DNA from: Lepraria neglecta
Taxonomy: Eukaryota; Ascomycota; Lecanoromycetes; Lecanorales; Stereocaulaceae
DNA length: 64,000 bases
Direction of reading: 5' to 3'
Assembly: GCA_033220425.1 (NCBI GenBank)
Contig: CM065652.1
Coordinates: 4,030,001 to 4,094,000 of the forward strand
The translations under genes and the position numbers were made by a program. Below are positions 13,018-23,081 of the stretch, piece by piece. The notes beneath the pieces are model-generated. The model was given only the letters and a program-made list of their open reading frames with translations, was not told where the DNA came from and did no database searches. Within the stretch, counting starts at the first letter, position 1, and each line of letters starts with the position of its first letter.

Positions 13018-13911
13018 TCAATATGGACTTAAATACATAACCTTGATACCATACAACGCGTCAACACGCAACTTACATGATGAGATAAGCCATGGAGTAT
13101 CGATGTCTGAATCCATACCGGGAGATCCAAAGGTAGTTTTCTCCATTGAGACATACATGCCGCTAATGATGTCAATGCAAGATATTATTGGTGGAGCTTG
13201 CTTGTTTTCGCACTCTACATTTGGGTAGCTGGTCACCGAAAGTACTACAGCGAGTTGGTTGTCGCCTCCTACATCCTCGTCATCATTCCAGAGTCCAGTC
13301 TTGGCCAGAGAATTGTTAATACGCACCTGTATTACTCGCGATACCGCCTTTTGACGGATTCCCAGCGCCGCATCGATTATAGACGGCTTGGGCAGCCTGC
13401 TTGATCTTCCGTGTGCTTACGTGAGCTACTGTAGCAGGTGCTATGAGGAAGACTTGGATGCTGCAAGCTCCGTCCACTGTATTTCACAAGTGAGCAGCCC
13501 GATCTCCAATATGGTTATATTCTTGAAGAAGAATAACGATAGGAAATACTGACGACTCAGCCATCTATAAGGGAGTGGACAATTAAATGGCGGGCTTTGT
13601 TCCGTGAAACGCATCCCGAAGCTTTCTTCTTTGTCGTAAGGGACCATGTCTGATATCACACTTCTACAGCTCTCGAGGTCCAGGGGCGTACCGAATCTGC
13701 GGCCGTTGCAGGCAATTGTCAAAGCATTGTCGACAGAAATGTTGACTACTGATTGAGTGGAGATATTTGCAAAGAACGGCACATCTGAAGAGTTTGAGGC
13801 ATATGGTACGGCGATAAGCTGGCCATCTAGTGGCTGAATTGGCGGTGCCAGGGAAGCTGAGACGCTGAGTCCGACGAGTAATGAGTGGATGACTGAATTC
13901 CAGAAAGCCAT
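13018..13911 (-). CDS. Small secreted Cys-containing protein, unknown family
   Basis: Minus-strand gene starting at 13911 (an in-frame ATG at 13929 is an alternative). The N-terminus MAFWNSVIHSLLVGLSVSAS is a clear signal peptide. Exon 1 carries ALTIACNGRRFGTPLDLESC and RSVISDMVPYDKEE. After an intron near 13495-13550, the next exon reads IQVFLIAPATVAHVSTRKIK, QAAQAVYNRC and GGIASNT. A further part holds VGGDNQLAVVLSV and ISCIDIISGM. The regularly spaced Cys and the 'GGDNQLAVV' block look like a fungal secreted family I have seen in many ascomycetes, without a known function. The junction near 13330 and the last exon end are uncertain, so a break there cannot be excluded. A role outside the cell is inferred only from the signal peptide. 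Confidence 0.6.
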
Positions 13912-14239
13912 CTTGCACGATATCACCAACGATCAAGAAGCTACCTTTATCGCAGCGATCAGAGGGACAAGGACCTGATATCAATACATCTATGCGGCTT
14001 TTCTAAGTCATAGGCTACGTTTTGCCGGCTTCGTCGACGCGCGATGCGCCCACTACATCATGCGCTCGATACACAGGCGCCATCTTCAATTAGGACAGTG
14101 CTCATTTCAAAGACAGCGCCTCAACCATTATGACGCTTATAGACCGGTTCAAGGACGTCGAAGCCAGCATATAATAGGCCTCTTGGGACTTGCAATTCTG
14201 ATGGCTGGAATTGGCTGCTGAAGCCCGCGTGCGATCATA

Positions 14240-14666
14240 GAAGGGTTCACCCCCTGAATCCGCAAACCTACTGAATCCGCAAGCCTCATACATTGTTTTT
14301 TTACTGCAAATATCGACTTATTCAACGCCATTAATTCAACAACATACTAAATCACATCTAGCTTACGTCTACGATGCCTATACGTCCTCCCCTACTGACC
14401 CTACGGTTAAGGGTAACTACTCAGGATCTACAGTAAGGACAGTGGGCGGAGCAGGGCAAGTATAGGCAGCAGACCTCTGGAGAGCTTAAGGATCAACTAA
14501 TAGGAAGAGGACAACGTATGAGAAAGCTTCGCAAGGCTAATATATAGCTAGTAGTTCTATTGGAGTCAAATAAGTCGAAATATGCAATTAAAACTCGATG
14601 TATGAACCTCAGCCCTATGAGGCTTGCGGATTCAGTGGGTTTGCGGATTCAGGGGGTGAACCCTTC
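14240..14666. mobile_element. MITE, Tc1/mariner-superfamily type, TA target site
   Basis: A 427-bp element with 51-nt terminal inverted repeats that differ at one position. The left end reads gaagggttcaccccctgaat. Each end contains the 12-mer ctgaatccgcaa twice, as subterminal direct repeats. A weaker inverted similarity continues inward (cgacttatt on both sides, with a 15-nt insertion on the right arm). TA dinucleotides flank both ends (14238-14239 and 14667-14668), matching the Tc1/mariner target duplication. The interior has no transposase ORF, so the element is non-autonomous and would need a transposase supplied elsewhere. The very similar arms suggest recent activity. Confidence 0.85.
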
Positions 14667-14919
14667 TATTGCAAAGAGACCGCTCGCTAAAAACACCGTC
14701 TTGATCCTTCTCCTTGGAAATAACGCATTTTTCATAATAGTGTTGATCCTATGATGACATCATAGCGCTGCTGCCTGGGATCTGAAAATCCAGCCAACAA
14801 CAACGCAGATTAGATCCTCCTAGTTGCTTCCAGCTTGTGAATTTATCATGAGTAACCAGTGCAGCTCAACATGATTGGGTGTGTTCTCATGTTCTAGAAG
14901 AGCTTTCCACCTTTTGGTG

Positions 14920-15412
14920 CATTTGTTTTGCCTCAACGCAACCAACTTTGTTTCATGGACTGCATTAGGATCTCTGCGCGGCTTCCAAAGACTACGCAAA
15001 CTCGAACTATCGACGAAGCTGTTGCTAGGCGAAGAAGATGACGGTATTGATGATACTATACTTTTCGAAGAAGGAAACTGGGAAGGCCCTACTGTAGCAG
15101 ACTTGACTCGATCGTCAGCTCCGAAGCTTTACCCTATGCTTCCAAGCTCACTGAAAGAACTCAGATTGCTATTTGAATTCGACGAAGAGCAACTCGCCCA
15201 GCTGCAATCGATTTTCGAGGGTCTTGCGGCTGTGTAAGGGCAGATTTTGCCGAATCTAGAGCGGGTCATGTTGTACTTCGACCAAAACTTAGATGTGGAG
15301 AAGATGTTTTCTGATTTGGAAAGCGCCGGTGTGGAAGTTGCGTTGGAGTTTGAGAAGAGACAGAGGTTTAGGAATCCGAAGGCGGCGCACAGCTGGCCCG
15401 GTGAGTAGGGAA
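14920..15412 (+). pseudogene. F-box/LRR-like protein remnant
   Basis: One reading frame holds LGSLRGFQRLRKLELSTKLL, then LPSSLKELRLLFEFDEEQLA, then, after a single in-frame TAA at 15235-15237, ILPNLERVMLYFD and a Glu-rich tail ending at a TAG near 15412. The leucine pattern (LxxLxxLxL, LPxSLKxLxL) is that of the C-terminal LRR part of fungal F-box proteins. No N-terminal F-box or credible ATG is present, because the frame upstream runs into unrelated sequence near the MITE. It is a truncated copy with one stop, so probably not functional. The family call is by resemblance only. Confidence 0.6.
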
Positions 15413-15599
15413 GACAAGCGGTTCGCGCAATCCCGGTCAATGATCCACAATTGGAAGAAGTCAATAATCGATCATAACGGAAGTCTATGACAGGAGCTTA
15501 ATGAATTCTCTGTAGCGCCATTAGAAGCGTGAAATCCTAATCTGACAAGGCCTACCGCGGCAATGTAAATCAGACGATGTTAGCAATACACCACTGTCT

Positions 15600-16239
15600 C
15601 TGCATCCGAGACCAGCGAGATCCAAAGCCAGCTTCAGCCCCGCGGACTCGTCCGCGATTGGTGCGAATGTGTCGGCAAAGCCGCCTATCTAAGTGGTGAG
15701 GGACCCTTGTGTTTTGCTAACGGCGTCGTATAGGTCGTATTTGAGCTGAGAAGAGCCAGATCAAGATCGCATAACCGTCATGGGATATTGAATCCTGAAA
15801 GGGGCGGACTTACATTGCGCATCGCCACGAACGAATTGAATATGAACATGAACATGAACACGCCAGGCGGATGATTGACATTGTTGCACTCAACGTAGGA
15901 GCTACATCCATCTTGGGACGAAATATTTCCACACAGCATCTGCTCCGGTCTATGAAAGAAATTGGACACTTGTTGTGGAAATGTCAAGCCATTCCCGCCA
16001 TTCTTTTTCTAGTCATCTAGAACGGCTGACTATGCGTCTTTAGTGCTGACGGAGTCCCAGCGCTTATTTTGGTCGATAGAGGCATCTATAACTTCTGGTG
16101 TGGTGCATTGCGCAGTTTGCCAAGAGTCTGGGGGAAGTGATGATGGAATTGTCACCCCGTTGTCTTGAGCGACTGGTGTGGGGACTGCAAGTACGAATGC
16201 CCCGCTGGTGGTGAGGAGGATGGATTGAGGAAGATGCAT
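15600..16239 (-). pseudogene. Decayed small secreted protein gene
   Basis: The start at about 16239 encodes MHLPQSILLTTSGAFVLAVP, a good signal peptide, followed by PSSLPPDSWQTAQCTTPEVI. A second part at 15800-15960 reads SNFFHRPEQMLCGNISSQDG, CSSYVECNNVNHPPG, FNSFVAMRN. A third part, at 15600-15760 across an intron, reads LKYDLYDAVSKTQGSLTT and, after an in-frame stop, IGGFADTFAPIADESAGLKL. The pieces belong together: the order, the strand and the spacing of Cys agree with a fungal secreted-protein family of unknown function. The in-frame stop and the lost C-terminus suggest the gene is dead. It neighbours the KP4-like gene on the same strand. Confidence 0.55.
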
Positions 16240-16479
16240 GGTTGCGAAGGAACTTGAAAAGGAATACTGAATCGATGGCACTGAAAAATGGTCGGATTGC
16301 TGGGCTTCTGCGTGTCCTTGAGGGTCTGGAAAGGCCTTCCCCACCTGCATATATACTGTATATGCCGTATGAACATTTTTTCCACCAATTTCGTCATTCC
16401 AATCACGCGAAGCAGTGCAAAATGTCCAACCGAGCATGGTTACAAAATCAATATATTTTGATGAGAGGAAGAGAGGCAA

Positions 16480-17141
16480 AGGCTGACGAACGACATATAA
16501 AGACTGGATGATTATATCTGAAACGAGGTGGTCAATCTTCCTGCCGAGAAGCCAAGCCCAGAAGAATCAACTCTGGCGGAAGAATAGTGAGATCAGAGGT
16601 CCACCTTCTGCACTTCCTGGGTGTAAGGCGTCTGCGTTGGTTATAACATATTATTTTCTTGGCTTTTTCTTCCGACGCGGCAGATTTCAGCAATACGGTG
16701 GAGTCTATCGACACTACGACCGTGATGACGGCAAGCATCATTGAAGTGATTACATTCAAGGCTCTGCGGGGTCTACATACTTGGCGATTTTTGGCGTGGG
16801 GGACCTTGAGGTTCTTGGCGGTATTTGTAGCGAATGACAACGGCTAGATCCGACACGAGCATCGCGCAGCCGCAGGACTATGTTTGCGGACGGGTGATCG
16901 GCAAGCAAACAAGGTTATATTTGAAACGGCGTTGGAACGTCTAAATGTTTTAATTCCCTCAATCGAGATGTGGTGACAGTGGAAGTAAGGTAATTCCCGT
17001 GGCAGTCCTATGTTAGTCCTCCGTCCAGGCATCAGAGGTGTTGGTGTTCCTATATCCCTTAGCTGAAAATTCTTCATACCGCGTCACGGTGCGTTGGGCG
17101 CAGTGGCTTCCATCCGTTATCGTTGGCTGGGATTAGCTCTC
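16480..17141. other. Intergenic, no supported gene
   Basis: Overlapping open frames on both strands at 16508-16847 show no domain, signal peptide or splice logic. I regard them as chance. Confidence 0.4.
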
Positions 17142-17780
17142 TCATGTCTCGCGACCACCATGGCCATGCGCCTTATGGTGTACCGGAGAGGTATTCGCTA
17201 TCTTCGCCGTTGCAATGATGCACGTTCCTGACCTTGCAGCCTGATTCGGCGCCGTGATGTTCCCGGCAGCAGTTGGTATCGATGCATTGGATATCCTCAT
17301 CCCAGGCTGGCTACATAGACCATTGCACCCGGCATGCCACACGTAGTTCATCGTCAGCTCTCCCATGGTATTCGGATTGTTGTCGCCGTCGCTCAAAGGC
17401 ACACTCCCACATACCTCACACCCGTGACAGTATATCTCATTCAATTTTCTGATGACCAACGACCCGCTAACGCCTGCTGTTGGAACATTTCCTTGCAAAA
17501 AGAGGCAAATTGAGCCAACGACGGCACGATAGTCAATACACACTATATGCTGACCGGCAAGGTAGGTCGATGTTGGTGATATAGGTCCACCCGGGATGTT
17601 AGAATTTGCACTGCCGAATTCAACGATATCAATGAACGCCTGAACTAGGTTGGTATATCGCAAGTAGGAGCCGACGAAGAGGCATTCGCTGGAGCCGCGG
17701 CAGTTAATTCCAAGGGCAGACGCGAGGTAGGCCGTATGCAATGTAAAGAGCCAGATGCGGTTGGGCCAGGCAGAAATCAT
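17142..17780 (-). CDS. KP4-like secreted protein
   Basis: Single-exon gene of 212 residues. The first 23 residues form a signal peptide (WLFTLHTAYLASALG). The mature part begins GINCRGSSEC and contains the KP4 (killer protein 4) family pattern: HIVCIDY, ICLFLQG, a helix, then CHGCEVCGSVPLSDGDNNPN and GELTMNYV with a later Cys pair (CNGLC). Spacing of the Cys and the CGSVP / GELTxNYV blocks are diagnostic. KP4 proteins were first described from Ustilago killer viruses and occur as nuclear paralogues in many ascomycetes, where they are thought to act on competing fungi or plants. The reading frame looks complete. It has a longer Thr/Ala/His-rich tail (about 40 residues) than the minimal KP4 protein. 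Function here is family inference. Confidence 0.82.
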   Translation of the reverse strand: MISAWPNRIWLFTLHTAYLASALGINCRGSSECLFVGSYLRYTNLVQAFIDIVEFGSANSNIPGGPISPTSTYLAGQHIVCIDYRAVVGSICLFLQGNVPTAGVSGSLVIRKLNEIYCHGCEVCGSVPLSDGDNNPNTMGELTMNYVWHAGCNGLCSQPGMRISNASIPTAAGNITAPNQAARSGTCIIATAKIANTSPVHHKAHGHGGRET

Positions 17781-18206
17781 GGCGATCTTACTAGGAGAGC
17801 GCAGGTGCAGGACAACAAATTAATGCGGCTCAACACCTTCGGGGCCATCGAACTTTTGTAGCTTGCTCGCCTCGTAAATAGGGTTGCATAAACATCGCAT
17901 TGTTTGATCTTGTATGCGACATTTTTAGACACGATACGCGATATTGCCTCCAAAGATAAGGACGGCTTTGGTGCAAAAAGAGCCTCCATGATTAGGCGAC
18001 AGGCCCCAAGTTCTTGAATTCTCGGAAGAACTTTTACCGGGAAATGCAGGAAGGAGGTCTCAAGTTAGGCCGTTGCTAATCTCCACTCAGTCTCCGCCTG
18101 CACTAGGCTATCATATACCCCAATCTGTTGCGAAAAAGTCGTGTTCTACGCCTGCCGGAGCTGGAATTGTGTTGCGGAGACCCAGCTAACTACTATGATT
18201 TAGCAT
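17781..18206. other. Intergenic, nothing recognised
   Basis: A 70-codon minus-strand frame at 17777-17989 overlaps the KP4-like start but lacks supporting features. This is probably the KP4-like promoter and the 3' end of the hydrolase gene. Confidence 0.4.
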
Positions 18207-19583
18207 TTACTTGGCTTCCAGCCCCACCTGACATTTCCTCATTTTCAGCAGTCTTTGCCCTATTGCCTTCCCAATGTCGTCAATCGACTCAAAGCCGCCG
18301 TCGGGTTTCTCCTCTTTCCGCAGAAATCTCTGCCTCTTTTCGGCATCCATGGTGTCTAACCACTGCCATACGTGAACTTCATTTTTCCCTATCTCGAGCT
18401 CTACCCTCTCGGACCCAATTTCCTTTCTGAGATTGTTCGCCCACGTCACCACGTCATCAAACAAGATCTCATGCTCCCCCGTGGAGATCCAAATACATGG
18501 CGGGAGCACATCGTCCCAATCAACTGCCGGATCTGGGCTTAGAAACTCAAGATGTTGTGAGTTTTTGGCATAGGTAGGCTTAGGACCTAGGAAACGCTGC
18601 GCTGTAGCACGCAGAAATGACCCAGAGAGCACGTCAAAATGTTCATTTCTGGAGAAGGAAGAGGGTTCGTGGTACAAAGAAAGCCACGGCGACATAATAA
18701 CCAGCCCTCCTGGCTTTACCAATCCAGAGACTCCTTGCTGATTTGTTGACCCGGCAAAAGGCTCCTTGAGATTCATCAACAGTGATAACGCCAAATGTCC
18801 CCCAGCTGAGTCTCCCGCCATGAATATTTTCTCTGCGGGGATCTGCATCTCATCGAGGAGGTACGAGTAGGCCGCTGTTGCATCTCGCAATTGGGCAGGG
18901 AACGGATGCTCTGGAGCCAAGCGGTAGTCAAATGCGAATATTGATACGCTCAATCCTTGGTCAAGTAGAGATTCCGCGAGGCGTAAGAGGAACAGGAGAT
19001 ACGTCGCTGGCTGGGAGGAGAAGTAGCCACCACCGTGGAGGTAGAAAATGGTGATGTCTGAAGTGCACGGGGGCCGGATCTCTGGGAGCGAGGATTGCAA
19101 GATCCAGTAGCCGGCAAAAGTGGGACGAGAGACCAAACGGTAGAGATTTTGGCGATATTGACGGTAGCGGGGCGAACCAAGAATGGTAGATTCGTGGACT
19201 GCAGCGGGACGAGTAAGGAATCGAGTACAGCGCGAGTTCAACAGGCCGTTGGTTCTGGAATTCGCAATAGAGATCGCAGTCAGGACGAGGGGCATAATCC
19301 TCCCTTGTGAGTGAGTATGCATACCTTCGAATGGCGAAGTTCTTCAGGTTGGTCCCGAACGTAGAACTCTTGTTACCGGAGTACAGATATCGATACGTTA
19401 TAAGAAATAGAGGAAATTCCCAAACTGCCACGTTGTCAGCATAAGCGTTTGGACATACGCCATATAGGGAAGCTCACCCATCAATCTTACAACAACATAG
19501 ACAAGAAGAAAGTAGTCTGCTGGAAGTAATTGACCGTACTCCGGATTGGGAGCTCCGTGACTCTCGGAGGGCCTGATAGACAT
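18207..19583 (-). CDS. Alpha/beta hydrolase fold-3 esterase (HSL-like)
   Basis: Minus-strand esterase/lipase of the hormone-sensitive-lipase type. Exon 1 (19583 to about 19485) encodes MSIRPSESHGAPNPEYGQLL and a hydrophobic LLVYVVVRLM; the intron gtgagc...gtggcag joins in phase to VWEFPLFLITYRYLY. The core has the oxyanion-hole motif YLHGGGYF, the substrate loop FDYRLAPEHPFPAQ, the nucleophile elbow GDSAGGHLAL, STGEHEILFDDV around the acid, and the His in NEVHVWQWLD. The N-terminal membrane anchor suggests the ER or another membrane. Near 19320 the frame of the anchor exon (LKNFAIRR) and that of the catalytic part (RIMPLVLTAISIANS) do not match, and no intron of normal size fits. This is either a short indel or a splice form I cannot see. 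Substrate unknown. Confidence 0.75.
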
Positions 19584-21290
19584 TTAGTTGTGGCTATTGC
19601 CAGAGCATGAATTTCCAGTCTTGAGTCTCGAGTAGTAGGTCTACAGTAGTTTTTATATTTCCAAACATCCAGAAGACTCGATCCACGTGTTTTGATGCAG
19701 TAGAGGTGGAGCTGAAAGTCAGTAGCACCTTCCAAGAGATTGAGATTACATAAGCCTCGGGATCTTCGGCTAAAGGTTCGTACGACAGTCCATGGGTACT
19801 TACCGCCCATAGCCAAAAACCTCAATCTCGATTTCGTAAAATATTAAATCCGAATATTACGCACCTGAGTAGTCACCGGCGCTAGGTAGGAAGGGAATCT
19901 TAATAAATGATTGGAATATACTTGGTAAAATGCGGAATGCGCCCGAGGCTGCCCCCGATGGTATGCCCAAAGGCTGCCCCGAAAGCCCACCGAATGGTAC
20001 TCGGAAGGTACCTTGGTAGTAGTCCTCGAAAGCCACCCCCTAAATTAGCCCTAAAGAAGTCCCCGGAGTACCCCTTAGTTACCCACAACTAGGCTCCGTA
20101 GACCAAGCATATGCGCCCTCGAATAAAGCAAGGGTGCTTGGATGGTCTTGATTGGTGCATGTATCATTGAAGGCGTCACTTGGGGTCAGTCATTATTCTG
20201 ACCGTTCTTCTCAATGCTATCATTCTACGTGCCACTTTCACTCGGGTCACTGACAGCCCACCAGGCTTTCCATTCTCATATGGCGTCTTTCGAGCATACT
20301 TCTTCACCCACACACCCTTCGCAGGCGTCGCATTTGTCGCTGTAGCAGGTCTGATGTCGAATGTGATGAATTTGATCATCGTTGATGGCTAGATACTATG
20401 CTCATCGTCATTAGGGAGTGCTGCAAATATGTCTCCCGTTCATTCTGTACTTTCTCAACCACCACCCTAAGCAACGGAAGGCCACGATGTGGCTGGGCTG
20501 TCTTCTCTGTATTGTGTCCCCAATCGACGGAGCTTACTCCAAGACCGTAAGCTATCGCCATGACGGCGTTACCAGTAGTATGGATGAATGTCGGTAGGAC
20601 AAGGCTCGAGAGGAGCGACTGAGGGTTCTACTCCCGCCGTTCGGGTTGAACGTTTAGCATCTGGCATACTTTTCGACCATAAACATCCGGTTTTTCTAGC
20701 ACTCCAAGAGGCCCGAATCGGTATCCCTTCGCTCGAAATATCTCAATTCTTAAGGCTAGATCGGCTTCGAGGGGCATCGATTTTGATTTATGCCGCCCGA
20801 GGATGATTCCATATTCTCCAAAGTCAACCCTTGAAGCAGGCATTCACGATTCATCTTACACCTGCACAGCGCGTCTCTCATGAACGGGATCCTCCCTCCC
20901 TTCGGGGAGCCCTTCCTGTACTCATTCGCTCTCTAGCCTCCCACGCTTCGGCTACCTACCCTCGTATTTGCATGGTATGATGTGGGGTTCAGAAGGATAC
21001 AGCAGGAAAAAGGCAGATAACTTGGCGACGATGGCAGAGAGGCGACATTGATGGAAGTATCGATAGCGAAGTAGTATTAGCAGTGTGAAAGTGTCGGCTC
21101 AAATATGTCGAATACATTTGCATGTGCTTCCGTGATCATACCTTGTTATTGTAATAGCAGGTATGTGTAGCTGTGAGGTAGTTCTAGAAAGGAATGGTGG
21201 CCTAACGCTGATTGCGTTGCAAGCAATTGTTACGCCTGGCCTTCCTTAGACCATCAATCTCATGTCATCGTGATAATGTATCGTTAACTA
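19584..21290. other. Gene-poor stretch, possible repeat remnants
   Basis: About 1.7 kb without a supported gene. 19910-20095 is C-rich on the plus strand, with recurring ccccga/ccccct blocks and a palindrome ggaaggtacctt. 20880-20925 holds a GC-rich hairpin (ccctcccttcggggagc). A 70-codon hydrophobic frame at 20180-20392 has no recognised family. These could be old repeat or organelle-derived fragments; the sequence alone does not decide. Confidence 0.35.
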
Positions 21291-21968
21291 TTACAGCCCG
21301 AGCTTCTTACTCCCATCTTCAGCAGCTCCTCCAACCTTATCCTTTGCTCCACCAGCTGTATCAGCCGCCATGTCTCCAGCCTGTCCCGCCGTCTCAGAAG
21401 CCTTGCTGCTAGCCTCCCCTGCCGTATGTTGTGCTTTTTCTGCCGTCTCGCCAGCTGTATCTGACGCAGGGTTTCCGCTATCCTTAGAGCTGAATCCTGC
21501 TTGTACTGTGTTGCCAGCGCCTTGAGCTACATTCCCTAAGCCGCCTGCCACGCCGGTAACTGTGTCGCTGAGGCCGCTGCCGAGGGTGCCAACCTGAGCA
21601 ACCCCAAGAGATTAGCCAAGCTGTCTCAAAACATACAGGTATGAGGTACGAACAGTATTCCCAGCCGTATCAACCACGCCTTTCACACCTCCGCCAACCG
21701 TATTCAGCGCATCTTGTCCCACTCCGGTTACGCCCTGGCTGACGCTCTCAACTTTCTCTCTAGCTTCTGGTGGGAGGTTCTGGGTTCCTTGTTGCCTAAG
21801 AAGAAGCGGTCAACGGTTTGATATAATGAAGGACGCTCCCATGTGAAGACCGGGTCAAGCTGTAGAGAGCACGTACGTCAACGCATCAGCCTGAGCTTTC
21901 AATTTCTCTTCCTCTGTCCCTGGGAAGACGTCGAGATCCACAACACGATTCTCTGCAACTTTGACCAT
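21291..21968 (-). CDS. LEA-like Ala/Gly-rich repetitive protein
   Basis: Three exons: 21968 to about 21878 (MVKVAENRVVDLDVFPGTEE), about 21797 to 21651 (QGTQNLPPEAREKVESVSQG, ending near GVVDTAGNT) and about 21599 to 21291 (VGTLGSGLSDTVTGVAGGLG, ending KKLGL). Phases agree, and a TAA closes the frame at 21291. The C-terminal half is an 11-residue-like periodic run of Ala, Gly, Thr, Lys and Glu (TAGETAEKAQHTAGEASSKA), resembling group-3 LEA / hydrophilin proteins. No signal peptide. Such proteins usually accumulate under drying or other stress in the cytosol or mitochondria. The exact orthologue is not recognised, so the stress role is inference from composition. Confidence 0.75.
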
Positions 21969-23081
21969 CGTGGTTGGCTTTTTGAGTCGGTATATGGGGT
22001 GTACCGGAAGATTGTAGTAGATTCAAGACTGGAGGAGATGTGCGGAGAAACAAGCAGATGCCAAGGTCGATGACGTCAAACGCCGCCTTTCATCGATTGA
22101 GGAAACCTCACCCACGGCTCAATGCACAAGCTGAGAATGTACAACTCAGATACTCTCCAGCCGCGATATGAATTGTCATGGCTCAAGCCGGCCGTTGAAT
22201 TGGCGTTTCCAAACTCAGCGCCTCTACATTGAATTGCGAATCCCAAATAGTATCGGAGCAAGGACTTGACACCTATGGCTCAATCTTCACACTGCTTGGA
22301 TGGCTTGGACGGCTTGGACATAATTCTGAGTTGTATTCGAAGCAAGTAAGAGTCTCCTTGAGCATGGGATACTGCACCCCGAGGGTTGACTACCGACTGT
22401 TGACGCCTCATAATGCTTCGCAACCTCGTCAAAAAAAAAATCAATATGCTCAACTTCCCAATTGAACGTGCTACTCATAGGGAGAGGCAAGCTGTGATCT
22501 AGACCATCTAGAACTAGTATGAGCAAGATACATTTGGTTCTGGCATCGAATGGAAGCCCTGTACGCACTCTGATGCTTCGAAGTCTATGCCAATGTCACA
22601 TTCCGAGCTCAAGATCAGTGTCTAATGCGCTGATATGAGGAGAATGCTGAGCCCTTTGTAGTTGCTTTCTGGTATTTTCAAGCTGCGTAGCACGACATTA
22701 GAGTCGCAGCGGAGCTTGCAAAACGCCAAAATCATGCCAAATAAGTCTTGATGGCTCCGATTTTGTGGCTCCAATTTCGTGGTCCTCAGGAGCAGAATCG
22801 GGGGAATGGTACGTGACTAGAGATCGAGTAGTGCATCACCGCAGAGTGACGATGAGTGGGGAATTGCCACAATGCGATTTTTCGCTTCGCGAAATTTCTC
22901 TCCTCAACACACAGCAAAGAAATCGAATGACGTTACAGTAGCCATGCTACTCGCTATGTCTTCGTACTCTACCTTTGGTTGACCAGAGGTTCAAGCTGAG
23001 TGTTCTTGGGATAGTGGAATTCCGTGGTGTGAAGAATTACCACAGTTGCCAGTTTGGCGCTGTATGGTCGAGAGATAACAA
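21969..23081. other. Intergenic, nothing recognised
   Basis: No gene supported on either strand. A run of ten A residues at about 22430-22440 is the only low-complexity tract. Confidence 0.4.

Noticed and set aside
16508-16847. Small gene on either strand between the two secreted-protein genes
   Set aside because: Both strands are open over the same span with no signal peptide, domain or start context to choose between them.
20180-20392. Hydrophobic 70-codon frame that might be a membrane protein or organelle-derived
   Set aside because: No family resemblance, and the opposite strand is equally open; kept only as part of the unexplained stretch.
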